Assembly (NCBI GenBank): GCA_947581845.1
Contig: CANPVY010000154.1
Location: 1 to 14,915, forward strand
Direction of reading: 5' to 3'
Length of the DNA: 14,915 bases
Source of the DNA: an uncultured bacterium
GTDB lineage: Bacteria > Gemmatimonadota > Gemmatimonadetes > Palauibacterales > KS3-K002
This document shows, in pieces, positions 5,747 to 13,661 of this stretch. Both the position numbers and the translations under genes were made by a program. Positions within the stretch are counted from its first letter, which is position 1; the number at the start of each line of letters is the position of its first letter. The notes beneath the pieces were generated by a model that did no database searches, had not been told where the DNA came from, and worked only from the letters and a program-made list of their open reading frames with translations.

Positions 5747-6961
5747 TTACTCGTAGCGCAACGCCTCAATCGGATCCAGCAAAGACGCCCGGCGGGCGGG
5801 CCAGATCCCGAAGAATATTCCGACCGCGGCGCTGAAGGTCACGGCGAGCAGCACAGCCTGCGGCGAGACGAAGGTGTTCCAGTTGGCGAGTCTCGACAAC
5901 GCCACGGCTCCACCGGACCCGGCGATGATGCCGACTACACCGCCCATCATGCAGAGTACGAGCGCCTCGATGAGGAACTGCATCAAGATGTTGCGCTTGG
6001 TCGCTCCGAGCGCTTTGCGGACTCCGATCTCACGGGTACGCTCGGAGACCGATACCAGCATGATGTTCATGATCCCGATGCCGCCCACCAGCAGACTTAC
6101 GGCCGCGATGGCCGCCAACAGGAAGGTGAAGGTCTGGGTGGTTTCCTCCATGGTCTCCAGGAACTCCGTTCGATCGCGAATCTGGAAGTCGTTGTCCCTC
6201 CCTGGAGCGATGCCGTGTTCTCTGCGCATGATCCGCTCAATCTCGATCATTGCGACGGTCACGGAGTCGGGATGGACAACCTGCACGGTGATCGAGTTGA
6301 CGCGGTCACTGCCGAAGATTCGATACTGTGCGGTCTGGAGCGGAATCAGGATCTGTTCGTCGGGATCGTGCCAGCCGCCCATGGTGCCCTTCTCCTCCAG
6401 AACACCGACGATCTCGAATGGTATGCCCCGGATCAAGATCTGCTGGCCGATCATGGCGGCCCGATTCGTCTCGAGCATGTCGGGGACGGCGTAGCCGAGC
6501 ACAGCGACTCTCTTGCGTGCGAGACCGTCCCCCGCCGTGAACATCCTTCCCACCGCGATCCCGTAGTTGTTGACGGGAACGAACTCGGGGACGGTGCCCA
6601 TGACGCTCACATTGATATTCTTGTTCCCGTACTCTATCTGCTGAGAACGCCTCAATTCAGGGACCACGGCGGTCAGGACGTGCGCGTCACGGCTGAGTGC
6701 CGTCGCATCATCGGTGGTGAGACTCACGCGGTCTGCGCTGGCGATCCCGCGATGGAAGGACTGCCCCGCGTAGACGGAGAGCAGATTGGTGCCCAGTGAC
6801 TGAATCTGGTCTTGCACCGCCTTCTGCGCACCGGTGCCGAGGGCCACCATGGTGATGACCGCGGCCACCCCGATCACGATGCCGAGCATGGTCAAGAAGG
6901 AGCGCAGCTTGTTCGCCCGGATCGCGCTGAGTGCTACCCTGATGACTTCGCCGAACAGCAT
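5747..6961 (-). CDS. MacB-type ABC transporter permease of a tripartite efflux pump
   Basis: The protein has 404 residues, the normal length for a permease-only MacB relative. The architecture is classic: one N-terminal membrane segment (about residues 20-42, LRSFLTMLGIVIGVAAVITM), a large periplasmic MacB_PCD domain (about 45-270), then three FtsX-type membrane segments (about 278-302, 326-352, 366-388). Between segments 2 and 3 lies the conserved cytoplasmic loop SERTREIGVRKALGATKRNI (305-324), and the end is DPIEALRYE. It works by mechanotransmission: ATP hydrolysis by the partner ATPase moves the periplasmic domain and pushes substrate through the adaptor and TolC channel. A purine-rich AGAAGGGGAA precedes the start. 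It follows the adaptor gene by 35 bp and precedes the small secreted protein by 16 bp. Substrate (macrolide, peptide, lipid or siderophore) cannot be told from sequence. Confidence 0.95.
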   Translation of the reverse strand: MLFGEVIRVALSAIRANKLRSFLTMLGIVIGVAAVITMVALGTGAQKAVQDQIQSLGTNLLSVYAGQSFHRGIASADRVSLTTDDATALSRDAHVLTAVVPELRRSQQIEYGNKNINVSVMGTVPEFVPVNNYGIAVGRMFTAGDGLARKRVAVLGYAVPDMLETNRAAMIGQQILIRGIPFEIVGVLEEKGTMGGWHDPDEQILIPLQTAQYRIFGSDRVNSITVQVVHPDSVTVAMIEIERIMRREHGIAPGRDNDFQIRDRTEFLETMEETTQTFTFLLAAIAAVSLLVGGIGIMNIMLVSVSERTREIGVRKALGATKRNILMQFLIEALVLCMMGGVVGIIAGSGGAVALSRLANWNTFVSPQAVLLAVTFSAAVGIFFGIWPARRASLLDPIEALRYE

Positions 6962-6996
6962 ATGGCGTTCCCCTTCTCTAAGTGCGAAACCCCAGC

Positions 6997-8526
6997 CTAT
7001 CGCCGCTGCACGCCGGGTATTCCGCCGGGCCGGTTCGCGACACGCTCCTGGAACTCCCGCTGACTCGCCAAGAGGCTGGCACTGGGTAGCACCAGTACCG
7101 TGTCTCCAGCGGTCAGACCTGAGACGACCTCTGAGTAGTCCAAGTCAGTCAGGCCCGTGCGGACGGGGACGGGAGTGGGTACCCGGTTGCGCACCACGAA
7201 GACGATGTAGTTGCCGCCCGCGAGCGCAACGTCGGTGACGCTGCCTTCCTGCCCGGGTCCGCCCGGACCGCCCGGGGCGCCCGGACCGCCGGGACCACCC
7301 CCGGCTGCCTCTCTCAGGCGCTGCATCAGTGCTCGCTCCTCCGGCGTCAACGACTGGAAGACGGCTCGCATGTCGCTGGCTCCCTCGAACTTCGTCTGCA
7401 GAGCGCGGACCGCTTCGGCGCTGACGCCTTCGGGGAGCGTGACCTCGCGTCCGCGCCAGGTGACGGTCGTGCCGGAAGCGTTGCCGGCCGTGGCAGCGAC
7501 CGGCGAACCCTCTCCGCCCGCGCGCGGTGCGGCGGTCCGTTGCGCAGCGGCGAGCTGTTCTGCAACGGCATCGGGATCGAGACCTAGCACTTCGGCGGCC
7601 GAGCTCACGTCACGCTCGGTCCTCAGCGCGGCGTTCGGGATAGCCAGGACATCTTCGCGGGCCCCCACATGTACCTCGACCTCCGCGTTCATCCCCGGCT
7701 TGAGCAGCGCCCTGGTGTTGGGGATTCGCACTAGCACCGGGAACATTGTGACGTTCTGTGTCACGGTTGCCTGCGGCTCGATCTTCAGGACACGCCCGCT
7801 GAACGGGCGGTTCTGGTACGCATCCACCGTGATGGTGACCTCCATGCCGGGCTGGATCTTGCCGATGTCGGTCTCATCGACGAGGGCGCGAACCTGGACG
7901 GTGTCGAGGTTCGCCATCTGCAGCAACACGGTGCCGCCACCGACTTCTCGGGTAGCGGAGGAGATGACGCTGCCGACCTCGATGTTCTTCTGGATGATCA
8001 CGCCGGAGATGGGCGCTTTCACCTCGGTGTCCTCGGCGGAGATGCGTGCGTCTTCCAGCGAGCGTTCCGCACGTACCAGCTGCGCCTGGGCGCTGGCGAC
8101 CGCGAGCTTCGCGTCCTCGTACTCCTGCTCGGTGATCGACTGAGTCTTATGCAGTTCTTCCGAGCGGCGGAGCTTCGACTGAGCGTTCTCGAGCTGGGCC
8201 TGCGCGAGTGTGAGGTCTGCCTGAGCCTGACGCAGTGTGGCCTGCGGAACCCGTGGGTCCACTCGGACCAGCAACTGGCCGGCGGTCACGAGGTCACCGG
8301 TCTCGACGGTGACCTCGAAGATCTCGCCCGATGCTTTCGATTTGACATCGACGGTGGTGATCGGCTCCACGACGCCCGCTGCACTCGCCGAGACCACGAT
8401 ATCCCGAGTCGAGACCGGCACCATCTGATAGACAGGGGCCACGGTCTCCTCGCCGTTGCGGATGAGGAGGACCGCGACGACGGCGATCACGGCAACGACG
8501 GCTACTATGATTGCTATGCGCTTCAT
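6997..8526 (-). CDS. MacA/HlyD-type periplasmic adaptor (membrane fusion protein)
   Basis: The protein has 509 residues, well above the roughly 370-400 of typical MacA. An N-terminal membrane anchor ([19 protein letters not shown], 4-22) is followed by the first lipoyl half ([20 protein letters not shown], 51-70), an alpha-hairpin rich in Ala/Gln/Leu (about 93-165), the second lipoyl half ([10 protein letters not shown], 169-178) and a beta-barrel (about 205-298). Residues about 302-430 form an insertion with [36 protein letters not shown] and a Gly-Pro run (408-425). The membrane-proximal domain resumes at [20 protein letters not shown] (438-457). The adaptor links the permease to the TolC-type channel across the periplasm. 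Its ATG overlaps the ATPase stop (ATGA). The insertion is not part of the standard fold and is described as a separate finding. Confidence 0.93.
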   Translation of the reverse strand: MKRIAIIVAVVAVIAVVAVLLIRNGEETVAPVYQMVPVSTRDIVVSASAAGVVEPITTVDVKSKASGEIFEVTVETGDLVTAGQLLVRVDPRVPQATLRQAQADLTLAQAQLENAQSKLRRSEELHKTQSITEQEYEDAKLAVASAQAQLVRAERSLEDARISAEDTEVKAPISGVIIQKNIEVGSVISSATREVGGGTVLLQMANLDTVQVRALVDETDIGKIQPGMEVTITVDAYQNRPFSGRVLKIEPQATVTQNVTMFPVLVRIPNTRALLKPGMNAEVEVHVGAREDVLAIPNAALRTERDVSSAAEVLGLDPDAVAEQLAAAQRTAAPRAGGEGSPVAATAGNASGTTVTWRGREVTLPEGVSAEAVRALQTKFEGASDMRAVFQSLTPEERALMQRLREAAGGGPGGPGAPGGPGGPGQEGSVTDVALAGGNYIVFVVRNRVPTPVPVRTGLTDLDYSEVVSGLTAGDTVLVLPSASLLASQREFQERVANRPGGIPGVQRR

Positions 8527-9266
8527 GCGATTCTCTCGGTTATGACGTCCTGTTCAATCAGGCCGTCCAGAAGATGGATCTGGCGGCTCGCGTGAGCAGC
8601 TATGTCGCGTTCATGCGTGATCAGTACGATGGTCTGGCCGCCATCGTGCAACTTCTCGAAAACCTCCATGATCTCGGCGCTGGTCTGGCTGTCCAGGTTA
8701 CCCGTAGGCTCGTCGGCGAGCAGAATACTGGGCTCGTTCACCAGCGCGCGGGCAATGGCCACTCGCTGCCGTTCGCCGCCGGAGAGTTCGCTGGGACGGT
8801 GATCCATGCGGTCCGCCAGACCGACCCGCTCCAGAGCGCCCGCGGCCTGCTGGCGCCGCGCCTTGGCGGGCACTCCCGCGTAGATCAGCGGTAATTCGAC
8901 ATTGTGGAACGCCGTCGCTCGAGCCAGGAGATTGAAGGTCTGAAATACGAAGCCGATCTCCTTGTTACGGACCCGGGCCAGCTCATCATCGTCCAGCTCG
9001 CTCACCTTCTGGGCGTTGAGCCAGTACTCGCCCGAGGTGGGTGTGTCGAGGCAGCCGAGCAGGTTCATCAGGGTCGACTTGCCCGACCCCGACGGTCCCA
9101 TGATCGCGGTGAACTCGTTGCGGCGGATCTGGAGATCAACGCCCCTCACGGCACGCACCACTGCAGCTCCGAGCACGTAGTCTCGGGTCAGCTTGAGGGT
9201 GAGGATGGCGACCTCCGCTGTCGGCCTATCGCCGGCCCAGGAAGCGATCTGCTTGGTGCTGATCAT
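8523..9266 (-). CDS. MacB/LolD-type ABC transporter ATPase subunit
   Basis: The protein has 247 residues and carries every ABC ATPase motif: Walker A GPSGSGKS (57-64), Q-loop Gln109, signature LSGGE (161-165), Walker B ILLADEP (181-187) and switch His218 in LITHE. The phrases [19 protein letters not shown] and [11 protein letters not shown] are characteristic of the MacB/LolD/FtsE branch that powers type VII (mechanotransmission) permeases. The chain ends soon after the H-loop and has no fused membrane domain, so it must pair with the permease at 5747-6961. The ATG at 9264-9266 overlaps the TolC-type stop as ATGA; about 20 residues precede the first core strand, and a downstream start is possible but has no better support. 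It overlaps the adaptor start by 4 bp, indicating translational coupling across the operon. Confidence 0.96.
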   Translation of the reverse strand: MISTKQIASWAGDRPTAEVAILTLKLTRDYVLGAAVVRAVRGVDLQIRRNEFTAIMGPSGSGKSTLMNLLGCLDTPTSGEYWLNAQKVSELDDDELARVRNKEIGFVFQTFNLLARATAFHNVELPLIYAGVPAKARRQQAAGALERVGLADRMDHRPSELSGGERQRVAIARALVNEPSILLADEPTGNLDSQTSAEIMEVFEKLHDGGQTIVLITHERDIAAHASRQIHLLDGLIEQDVITERIA

Positions 9267-10555
9267 AGCTCTCTCCCAATGAGAGCTTCGATCTGTGCCT
9301 TGGCCACCAGGTAGTCCAGGCGGGCTTGAACGATATCGACCTCGGCCTGGTCCAGGTTGACCTGCGATGCCAGCACTTCCACGATGGTGGCCGCCCCGAG
9401 ACGATAGCGTTCCTGTTGAACGCGCAGGTCCTCCTCCGAGGCCGCGCGACTGACCAGGGCGATCTCGAGTCGCGTCTGGGCCGAGGTCAGCGAGGCGAGG
9501 TGCTGGGTCAGCTGGGCGTTCACCTGTCTGCGGGCGTCCTCGGCTTGGGCGCGCGCGTTGTCACGATTCACCGCGCTACGGGTGCGATTGAGCTCACGGG
9601 TGAATCCGTTGAACAGCGGCCACGAGGCGCTCAGGCGAACTGACCAGCTGGGATCTAGTTCGTTGTACTCCTGGCCTGACCAGGACCTGGAGTAAGAGGC
9701 GCTAATCTGCGGCAAGTACTGTGAGAAGGAAGCCGAATATTGAGCGTCGGCCGCTGCTGCTTGGGCGTCGGCTTGATAGATCGCCGGAGACTGGGTCAGC
9801 GCCTCCTCGCGGACCGTGGTCGTGTCGATTTCACTGATGACCAGCAGCCGTTCCTCGCGGACCGTGTTGACCCTGCCTTCGACTCCGATCAGGCGAGCCA
9901 GCTCCGCTTCGGCGGTAGCGAGCTGGGTCTCCGCGTTGAGCATCTGAAGCCTCGCGTTGGCGACTTCGACGGTCGAGCTCAGGGTGTCGGACCGAGTCGC
10001 CGTGCCGGCGGCCAGCTTCTCTTTGGCAATCTTGAGTTGCCCGCTGGCGCGCTCGATGCGCGTCTCGGAGACACGCACCAGTTCCTCGGCGGCAAGCGCG
10101 TTGAAGAACGCTTGCTTGGTCTGGAGTGTGGTCTGGAACCGCTGATTGACCAACGACGCGTCGGCCGCTGTGGCGTCGGCACCGGCCGCGCGCCCGTCGT
10201 ATAACCGACTCAGGCCATCGAATACCACCAAAGAGGCGCTGAGACCGGCCGAGTACGATTTCGACGACGCCGTGACCGTGCGCTGGGTGGCCTGGTCATA
10301 GCGGGTGCTGGAATTCTTGCTGGCACCGGAGCTCAGACTGATGTTCGGCAGCCAGCTACCGATGACTCGGCGCTTGCTAGCAGCCGCCGAAGTCACCTGA
10401 CCGCGGGCCTGCACCATAGCCGGCTGCACCTGGACCGCCATGCGGATGGCTTCGTCCAAGGTCACGGACCGTGTTTGAGCAGCGGCGGGAAACGCGATCA
10501 CCATTACCGCTAGCGCAGCCAGGCCGCAGCCCCTATTCAGGACCTTTGCCTCCAC
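9263..10555 (-). CDS. TolC-family outer-membrane efflux channel
   Basis: The protein has 430 residues, the usual TolC/OMF size, starting with GTG at 10553-10555; AAGGGAGA lies about 8 bases upstream. The signal peptide is [16 protein letters not shown] (about residues 13-27). Two repeated OEP-type halves follow: [20 protein letters not shown] (32-51), a long helical stretch with many Ala, Gln, Leu and Arg, beta-strand segments such as [14 protein letters not shown] and [14 protein letters not shown], then a second helical stretch near the end with [20 protein letters not shown], the conserved terminal motif. It would form the trimeric outer-membrane exit duct for the pump encoded just downstream. 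It is the first gene of the operon (channel, ATPase, adaptor, permease, small secreted protein), so the promoter should lie in 10556-10753. Confidence 0.95.
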   Translation of the reverse strand: MEAKVLNRGCGLAALAVMVIAFPAAAQTRSVTLDEAIRMAVQVQPAMVQARGQVTSAAASKRRVIGSWLPNISLSSGASKNSSTRYDQATQRTVTASSKSYSAGLSASLVVFDGLSRLYDGRAAGADATAADASLVNQRFQTTLQTKQAFFNALAAEELVRVSETRIERASGQLKIAKEKLAAGTATRSDTLSSTVEVANARLQMLNAETQLATAEAELARLIGVEGRVNTVREERLLVISEIDTTTVREEALTQSPAIYQADAQAAAADAQYSASFSQYLPQISASYSRSWSGQEYNELDPSWSVRLSASWPLFNGFTRELNRTRSAVNRDNARAQAEDARRQVNAQLTQHLASLTSAQTRLEIALVSRAASEEDLRVQQERYRLGAATIVEVLASQVNLDQAEVDIVQARLDYLVAKAQIEALIGREL

Positions 10556-10753
10556 GTTTTCTGTCTCCCTTGGTCTTGCCAGGCTCGAGGTGCGCGGTAC
10601 TTGTCTCGGTGACCTGCACGCGTCAGAGCCGTCAGCTTAGCCAGTCACACCTCTATTACACATGACAAGTCGTCGGCGTTGAGCGTTAGTCTTTGTCGGG
10701 ACTTACGAGCCTGGAGAGGAGCGCGGCCGTGAGGGAGGGGCCTGTGTAAAGGG
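10556..10753. promoter_or_regulatory. Upstream region of the pump operon with nested inverted repeats
   Basis: This 198-bp gap separates the stop of the thiol-reductase gene from the GTG of the TolC-type gene and should contain the pump promoter. I cannot assign a confident -35/-10 pair; TAATAG on the minus strand (complement of about 10652-10657) is a possible -10 without a good -35. Nested inverted repeats are present: ACTTGTC (10599-10605) with GACAAGT (10664-10670), and inside them GTGAC (10609-10613) with GTCAC (10644-10648). They could be operator half-sites or a leader structure. No clear intrinsic terminator for the thiol-reductase gene is seen. Confidence 0.35.
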
Positions 10754-12892
10754 CTACAGGTCCGCCAGCGCCTCCAGCACGGTCCCGGCGCTCAGGAGCT
10801 CCGGGAGGATCCGGGGCGGGACCCCGGGCTCGGCTGAGTAGAGGACGTAGAGCGGGACACCGCTCCTGCCGAAGCTGCGCAGAGCTTCCGTGATCTGCGG
10901 GTCCCACTTCGTCCAGTCGGCTTTGAGTAGTGCCACGTCGCGCGCCCGGAACGCTTCTTGAACTGCAGCGTCCGCCAGTGCCACCCGCTCGTTCACCTGA
11001 CAGGTCAGGCACCAGGCCGCCGTGAAGTCGACGAACACCGGCCGGCCCTCGGAGCGGAGTTCCTCCACACGGGCGCGGGAGAAGGGCTGCCACTTACTGC
11101 CGAGCCGCACGCCCGGGTCGTCGGACACCATGCGGGAGCCGGCCCAGGCCAGGGCCCCGACCAGAAGCAGTATGAGGGCGGCCACCGTTCGGGCGACGGC
11201 CCGTGCGGTCCCGGTTCGGGACGGAGCGCTCCAGCGTGCCAGGATCCAGGCCGCCAGGCCGAGGAAGATGAGGGCCAACAGGAGCAGGGAGGCCCCGTCC
11301 ACGCCGGCCTGACGGCCGAAGACCCAGAGCAGCCACGCGACCGTGGCGAAGAGCGGGAAGGCGAGGAACTGCTTCAGGCTCTCCATCCAGGGACCGGGCC
11401 GGGGGAAGCGACGCAGGAGCGCCGGTGACGCGGAAAGCGCCACGTAGGGCAGGGCCATTCCGATCCCGAGGGCCGTGAAGACCACGAGCCCGTGGAAGGC
11501 CGGCCGGGCCAGGGCGAAGCCCAGGGCGGCGCCCATGAAAGGGGCCGTGCACGGCGTGGCCACCACCACGGCCAGGACACCCGTAAGCAGGGAGTTCCCG
11601 TAGCCGGACCCTCGGGCGACGGCACCCAGTCGGGTCAGTGACGCCCCCACTTCCACGACGCCCAGGAAGAGGAGCCCCAAGGCGAAGAAGAGCAGGGCCA
11701 TGAAGGCCACGAAGAGGGGCGACTGGAGCTGAAAGCCCCACCCCAGCTGCCGTCCTGCGGCCCGCAGCAGGAGCAGCGCCGCGGCCAGCATCCAGAAGCA
11801 GATCAGGACGCCAAGCCCGTAGGCGGCTCCGTGCAGGCGCGCCCCGGCCGGATCGGTGCCGCCCTGCTCCACGAACCCGAGCACCTTGATGGACAGTACG
11901 GGCAAGACGCAGGGCATCAGGTTCAGTAGCAGCCCTCCCAGAAAGGCAAAGGCCAGGGCCAGGAACAGGGTGAGCGGCTCTCGGGAGCCCGGGGAGGCCG
12001 CGGCCACCGGCGTCTCCGCACGCCCAGCTTCACCCGTGATCACCTCCGGGGCGATGGCCAGGGCCGTGTACGGCGCGTCGGCCTGCGGCGCCCGCACGAG
12101 CAGGACGCCTTCGAGCCGGTCGGCGGGGCGTAGGGCGAAGTCGGACTCCGAGAGGCGGATCCGCAACCCATCGCCGGCTCGGGCCACGGGCTGGGGCGCG
12201 GCGTGGTCGATCACGCCGCCCGCAGCCGCGAAGAAGGGGTTCTCTGGGAGTGAGACGACTCGACCCGAGGGTGGAGACACGTCGAGCACGTAGCCGGAGG
12301 AGGTGTAGCGGGCCGCGATGCTCCAGCCCTGCTGCGGCACGGGCAGCCGGGCCCGGGCCGCCGCGAAGGCGTCGGCCCAACGGCGATCGGGCTCGGGCGC
12401 GGCATCCCGCACCGGGAGCTCCACGCTTACGTCGGCGCTGGCCGGATAGCAGGGCTCTTCACAGATCAACCAGTCCGCCCGAGCGGCCAGGGTCACCGTC
12501 GTTCCGACGGCGAGGTCCGAGGGCGGCCGGATCTCCACCACTAGGAGCACCTCCCGTTCGTACCCGTAGCTGACCAACGGCGGCCGTTCGATACGGGAGG
12601 GATAGGGCCACTGGATCTCACCCGCCTCGAAGCCATCGGGAAGCTCCCACTCCAGGCTGGTCGGGATCCCCGAGTCGCCGGCGTTCCGCCAGTAGGAGTG
12701 CCACCCTTCCTCCATGACCAGGCGGAGCCCTACGCTGAAGGGCTGCCCGGGGCGCATGGAGGCGACCTCGGATAAGAGCCAGGCGTCGCTGTGGGGACTG
12801 GGGTCGCCGGGCTCCTGGGCCGCGAGAACAGACGAGATGAGGAGGGAGAGTAGCAGCAGGCGCCCCCACTCTCCCCAGCGAGTGAGGCCCAT
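10754..12892 (-). CDS. DsbD/ScsB-type transmembrane thiol:disulfide interchange reductase
   Basis: The protein has 712 residues with a signal peptide ending SSVLAAQEPG (21-30). The periplasmic N-terminal domain (about 35-295) has a Cys pair in WLICEEPCYP (Cys144, Cys148). A membrane domain follows (about 305-586, about eight hydrophobic segments) with the two conserved cysteines in NLMPCVLPVLSIKVLGF (Cys328) and VATPCTAPFMG (Cys448). The C-terminal thioredoxin-like domain (about 600-712) has WCLTC (Cys628, Cys631) and cis-Pro in GVP (680). Electrons pass from cytoplasmic thioredoxin through the membrane pair to the C-terminal CXXC and then to the N-terminal pair and its clients. Length and the N-terminal CxxxC fit ScsB/DsbD-like proteins better than the CcdA short form. 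It starts 5 bp after the redoxin stop, making that redoxin the likely client. G+C is very high here (75% in one 60-base sample). Confidence 0.93.
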   Translation of the reverse strand: MGLTRWGEWGRLLLLSLLISSVLAAQEPGDPSPHSDAWLLSEVASMRPGQPFSVGLRLVMEEGWHSYWRNAGDSGIPTSLEWELPDGFEAGEIQWPYPSRIERPPLVSYGYEREVLLVVEIRPPSDLAVGTTVTLAARADWLICEEPCYPASADVSVELPVRDAAPEPDRRWADAFAAARARLPVPQQGWSIAARYTSSGYVLDVSPPSGRVVSLPENPFFAAAGGVIDHAAPQPVARAGDGLRIRLSESDFALRPADRLEGVLLVRAPQADAPYTALAIAPEVITGEAGRAETPVAAASPGSREPLTLFLALAFAFLGGLLLNLMPCVLPVLSIKVLGFVEQGGTDPAGARLHGAAYGLGVLICFWMLAAALLLLRAAGRQLGWGFQLQSPLFVAFMALLFFALGLLFLGVVEVGASLTRLGAVARGSGYGNSLLTGVLAVVVATPCTAPFMGAALGFALARPAFHGLVVFTALGIGMALPYVALSASPALLRRFPRPGPWMESLKQFLAFPLFATVAWLLWVFGRQAGVDGASLLLLALIFLGLAAWILARWSAPSRTGTARAVARTVAALILLLVGALAWAGSRMVSDDPGVRLGSKWQPFSRARVEELRSEGRPVFVDFTAAWCLTCQVNERVALADAAVQEAFRARDVALLKADWTKWDPQITEALRSFGRSGVPLYVLYSAEPGVPPRILPELLSAGTVLEALADL

Positions 12893-12897
12893 GAGCC

Positions 12898-13527
12898 CTA
12901 CTTGTACTTCACGCTGCAGCCGTAAGGCTGGGTCGTGGGGACACTCACCGGCTCACCGGCCATGGCCTCCTCGATGGCCGCCACCAGGTAGTTGTGAGCG
13001 CCCTCTAGGGTTTCGATCCGCGCACTGGGCTTGTCGTCGATGGCGCCGTTATAAAGGACAGTCCCGGCCGGATCGATGAGCACCATCTGGGGAGTGGTCC
13101 GGGCGCCGTAGAGGCGGCCCACGGTACCGTCGGGATCCAAGAGCACCGCCGCCGCGGCGCTGCCCACCTGCTCGCTACGGCTGTTCATCTGGTCGGGCGG
13201 GAAATGGCCCTGCTTGCCCGGTGCCGACGAGACGATGGCCAGCCAGACGACGCCCTTCTCCCCGTAGGTCTGCTGCAGCGACTGCATGTTCCCGCTGTTG
13301 TAGTGCTTGCGCACGAAGGGGCAATCGTAGTTCAGCCACTCCAGGACCACCCACTTGCCCTCGTAGTCTGAGAGCGTGTGCTCATGGCCGTAGGTGTCCG
13401 GCAGCGTGAAAGCGGGGGCGGGCTCGCTGATCTCTGCTTGAGCTCCCTGGGCCGCGAGTTCCGCTGCCGCAGCCAGCGAGACCAGGATGATCGCGGCCAC
13501 GAGCGAAGACAGGACCTTCGTTCTCAT
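12898..13527 (-). CDS. Secreted redoxin / thioredoxin-fold protein with a single active-site Cys
   Basis: The protein has 209 residues. The start at 13527 is chosen over an in-frame upstream ATG at 13599 because AAGGGAG sits about 7 bases before it and a signal peptide follows (VLSSLVAAIILVSLAAAAELAAQ). The fold is AhpC/TSA-redoxin: PAPAFTLPDTYG (37-47), LSDYEGKWVVLEWLNYDCPF (52-71) and LYGARTTPQMVLIDPAGTVLYNG (139-161) with cis-Pro146. The active site is DCPFVRKHY, so only Cys69 of a CXXC is present; a second cysteine, Cys204, lies in the tail PYGCSVKYK. One-Cys centre plus tail Cys suggests a peroxiredoxin-like or two-Cys resolving mechanism rather than classic thioredoxin exchange. Similar proteins annotated as thioredoxin-family or redoxin-domain proteins share the CPFVRKHY motif. 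It is upstream of and co-transcribed with the DsbD/ScsB-type reductase. Confidence 0.88.
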   Translation of the reverse strand: MRTKVLSSLVAAIILVSLAAAAELAAQGAQAEISEPAPAFTLPDTYGHEHTLSDYEGKWVVLEWLNYDCPFVRKHYNSGNMQSLQQTYGEKGVVWLAIVSSAPGKQGHFPPDQMNSRSEQVGSAAAAVLLDPDGTVGRLYGARTTPQMVLIDPAGTVLYNGAIDDKPSARIETLEGAHNYLVAAIEEAMAGEPVSVPTTQPYGCSVKYK

Positions 13528-13661
13528 CTGGGACTCCCTTGTTCGGTGCCTGTGGTCTGTAATCTGTTGGGGTGAGCATACGCCGGGAGGGGGTGGCAAG
13601 TTCCCGGCGGCCCCCTCTTCTTGCCGCGGTGAAGAATAGCTCTTGGACGCCTCTTGCGCCG

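Noticed and set aside
5731..5769. Longer start for the small secreted protein
   Set aside because: It would overlap the permease end and begin with a basic stretch that is in fact the Shine-Dalgarno region of the next start.
7250..7310. Short tandem repeat resembling a repeat array
   Set aside because: It is the in-frame Gly-Pro codon run of the adaptor protein, not a CRISPR or minisatellite outside genes.
7211..8143. Long plus-strand open frame opposite the adaptor gene
   Set aside because: It is a mirror of a G+C-rich coding sequence; its translation is low-complexity Pro/Ser/Thr with no family resemblance, while the minus strand gives a complete adaptor.
11022..12573. Several plus-strand frames opposite the thiol-reductase gene
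   Set aside because: They are Arg/Pro/Gly-rich shadows of a very high-G+C gene with no ribosome-binding sites or recognisable domains.
13590..13630. GGCAAG...CTTGCC inverted repeat as terminator of the right-edge permease
   Set aside because: Only a 6-bp stem with a long loop and no pyrimidine tail on the relevant strand; not enough to call.
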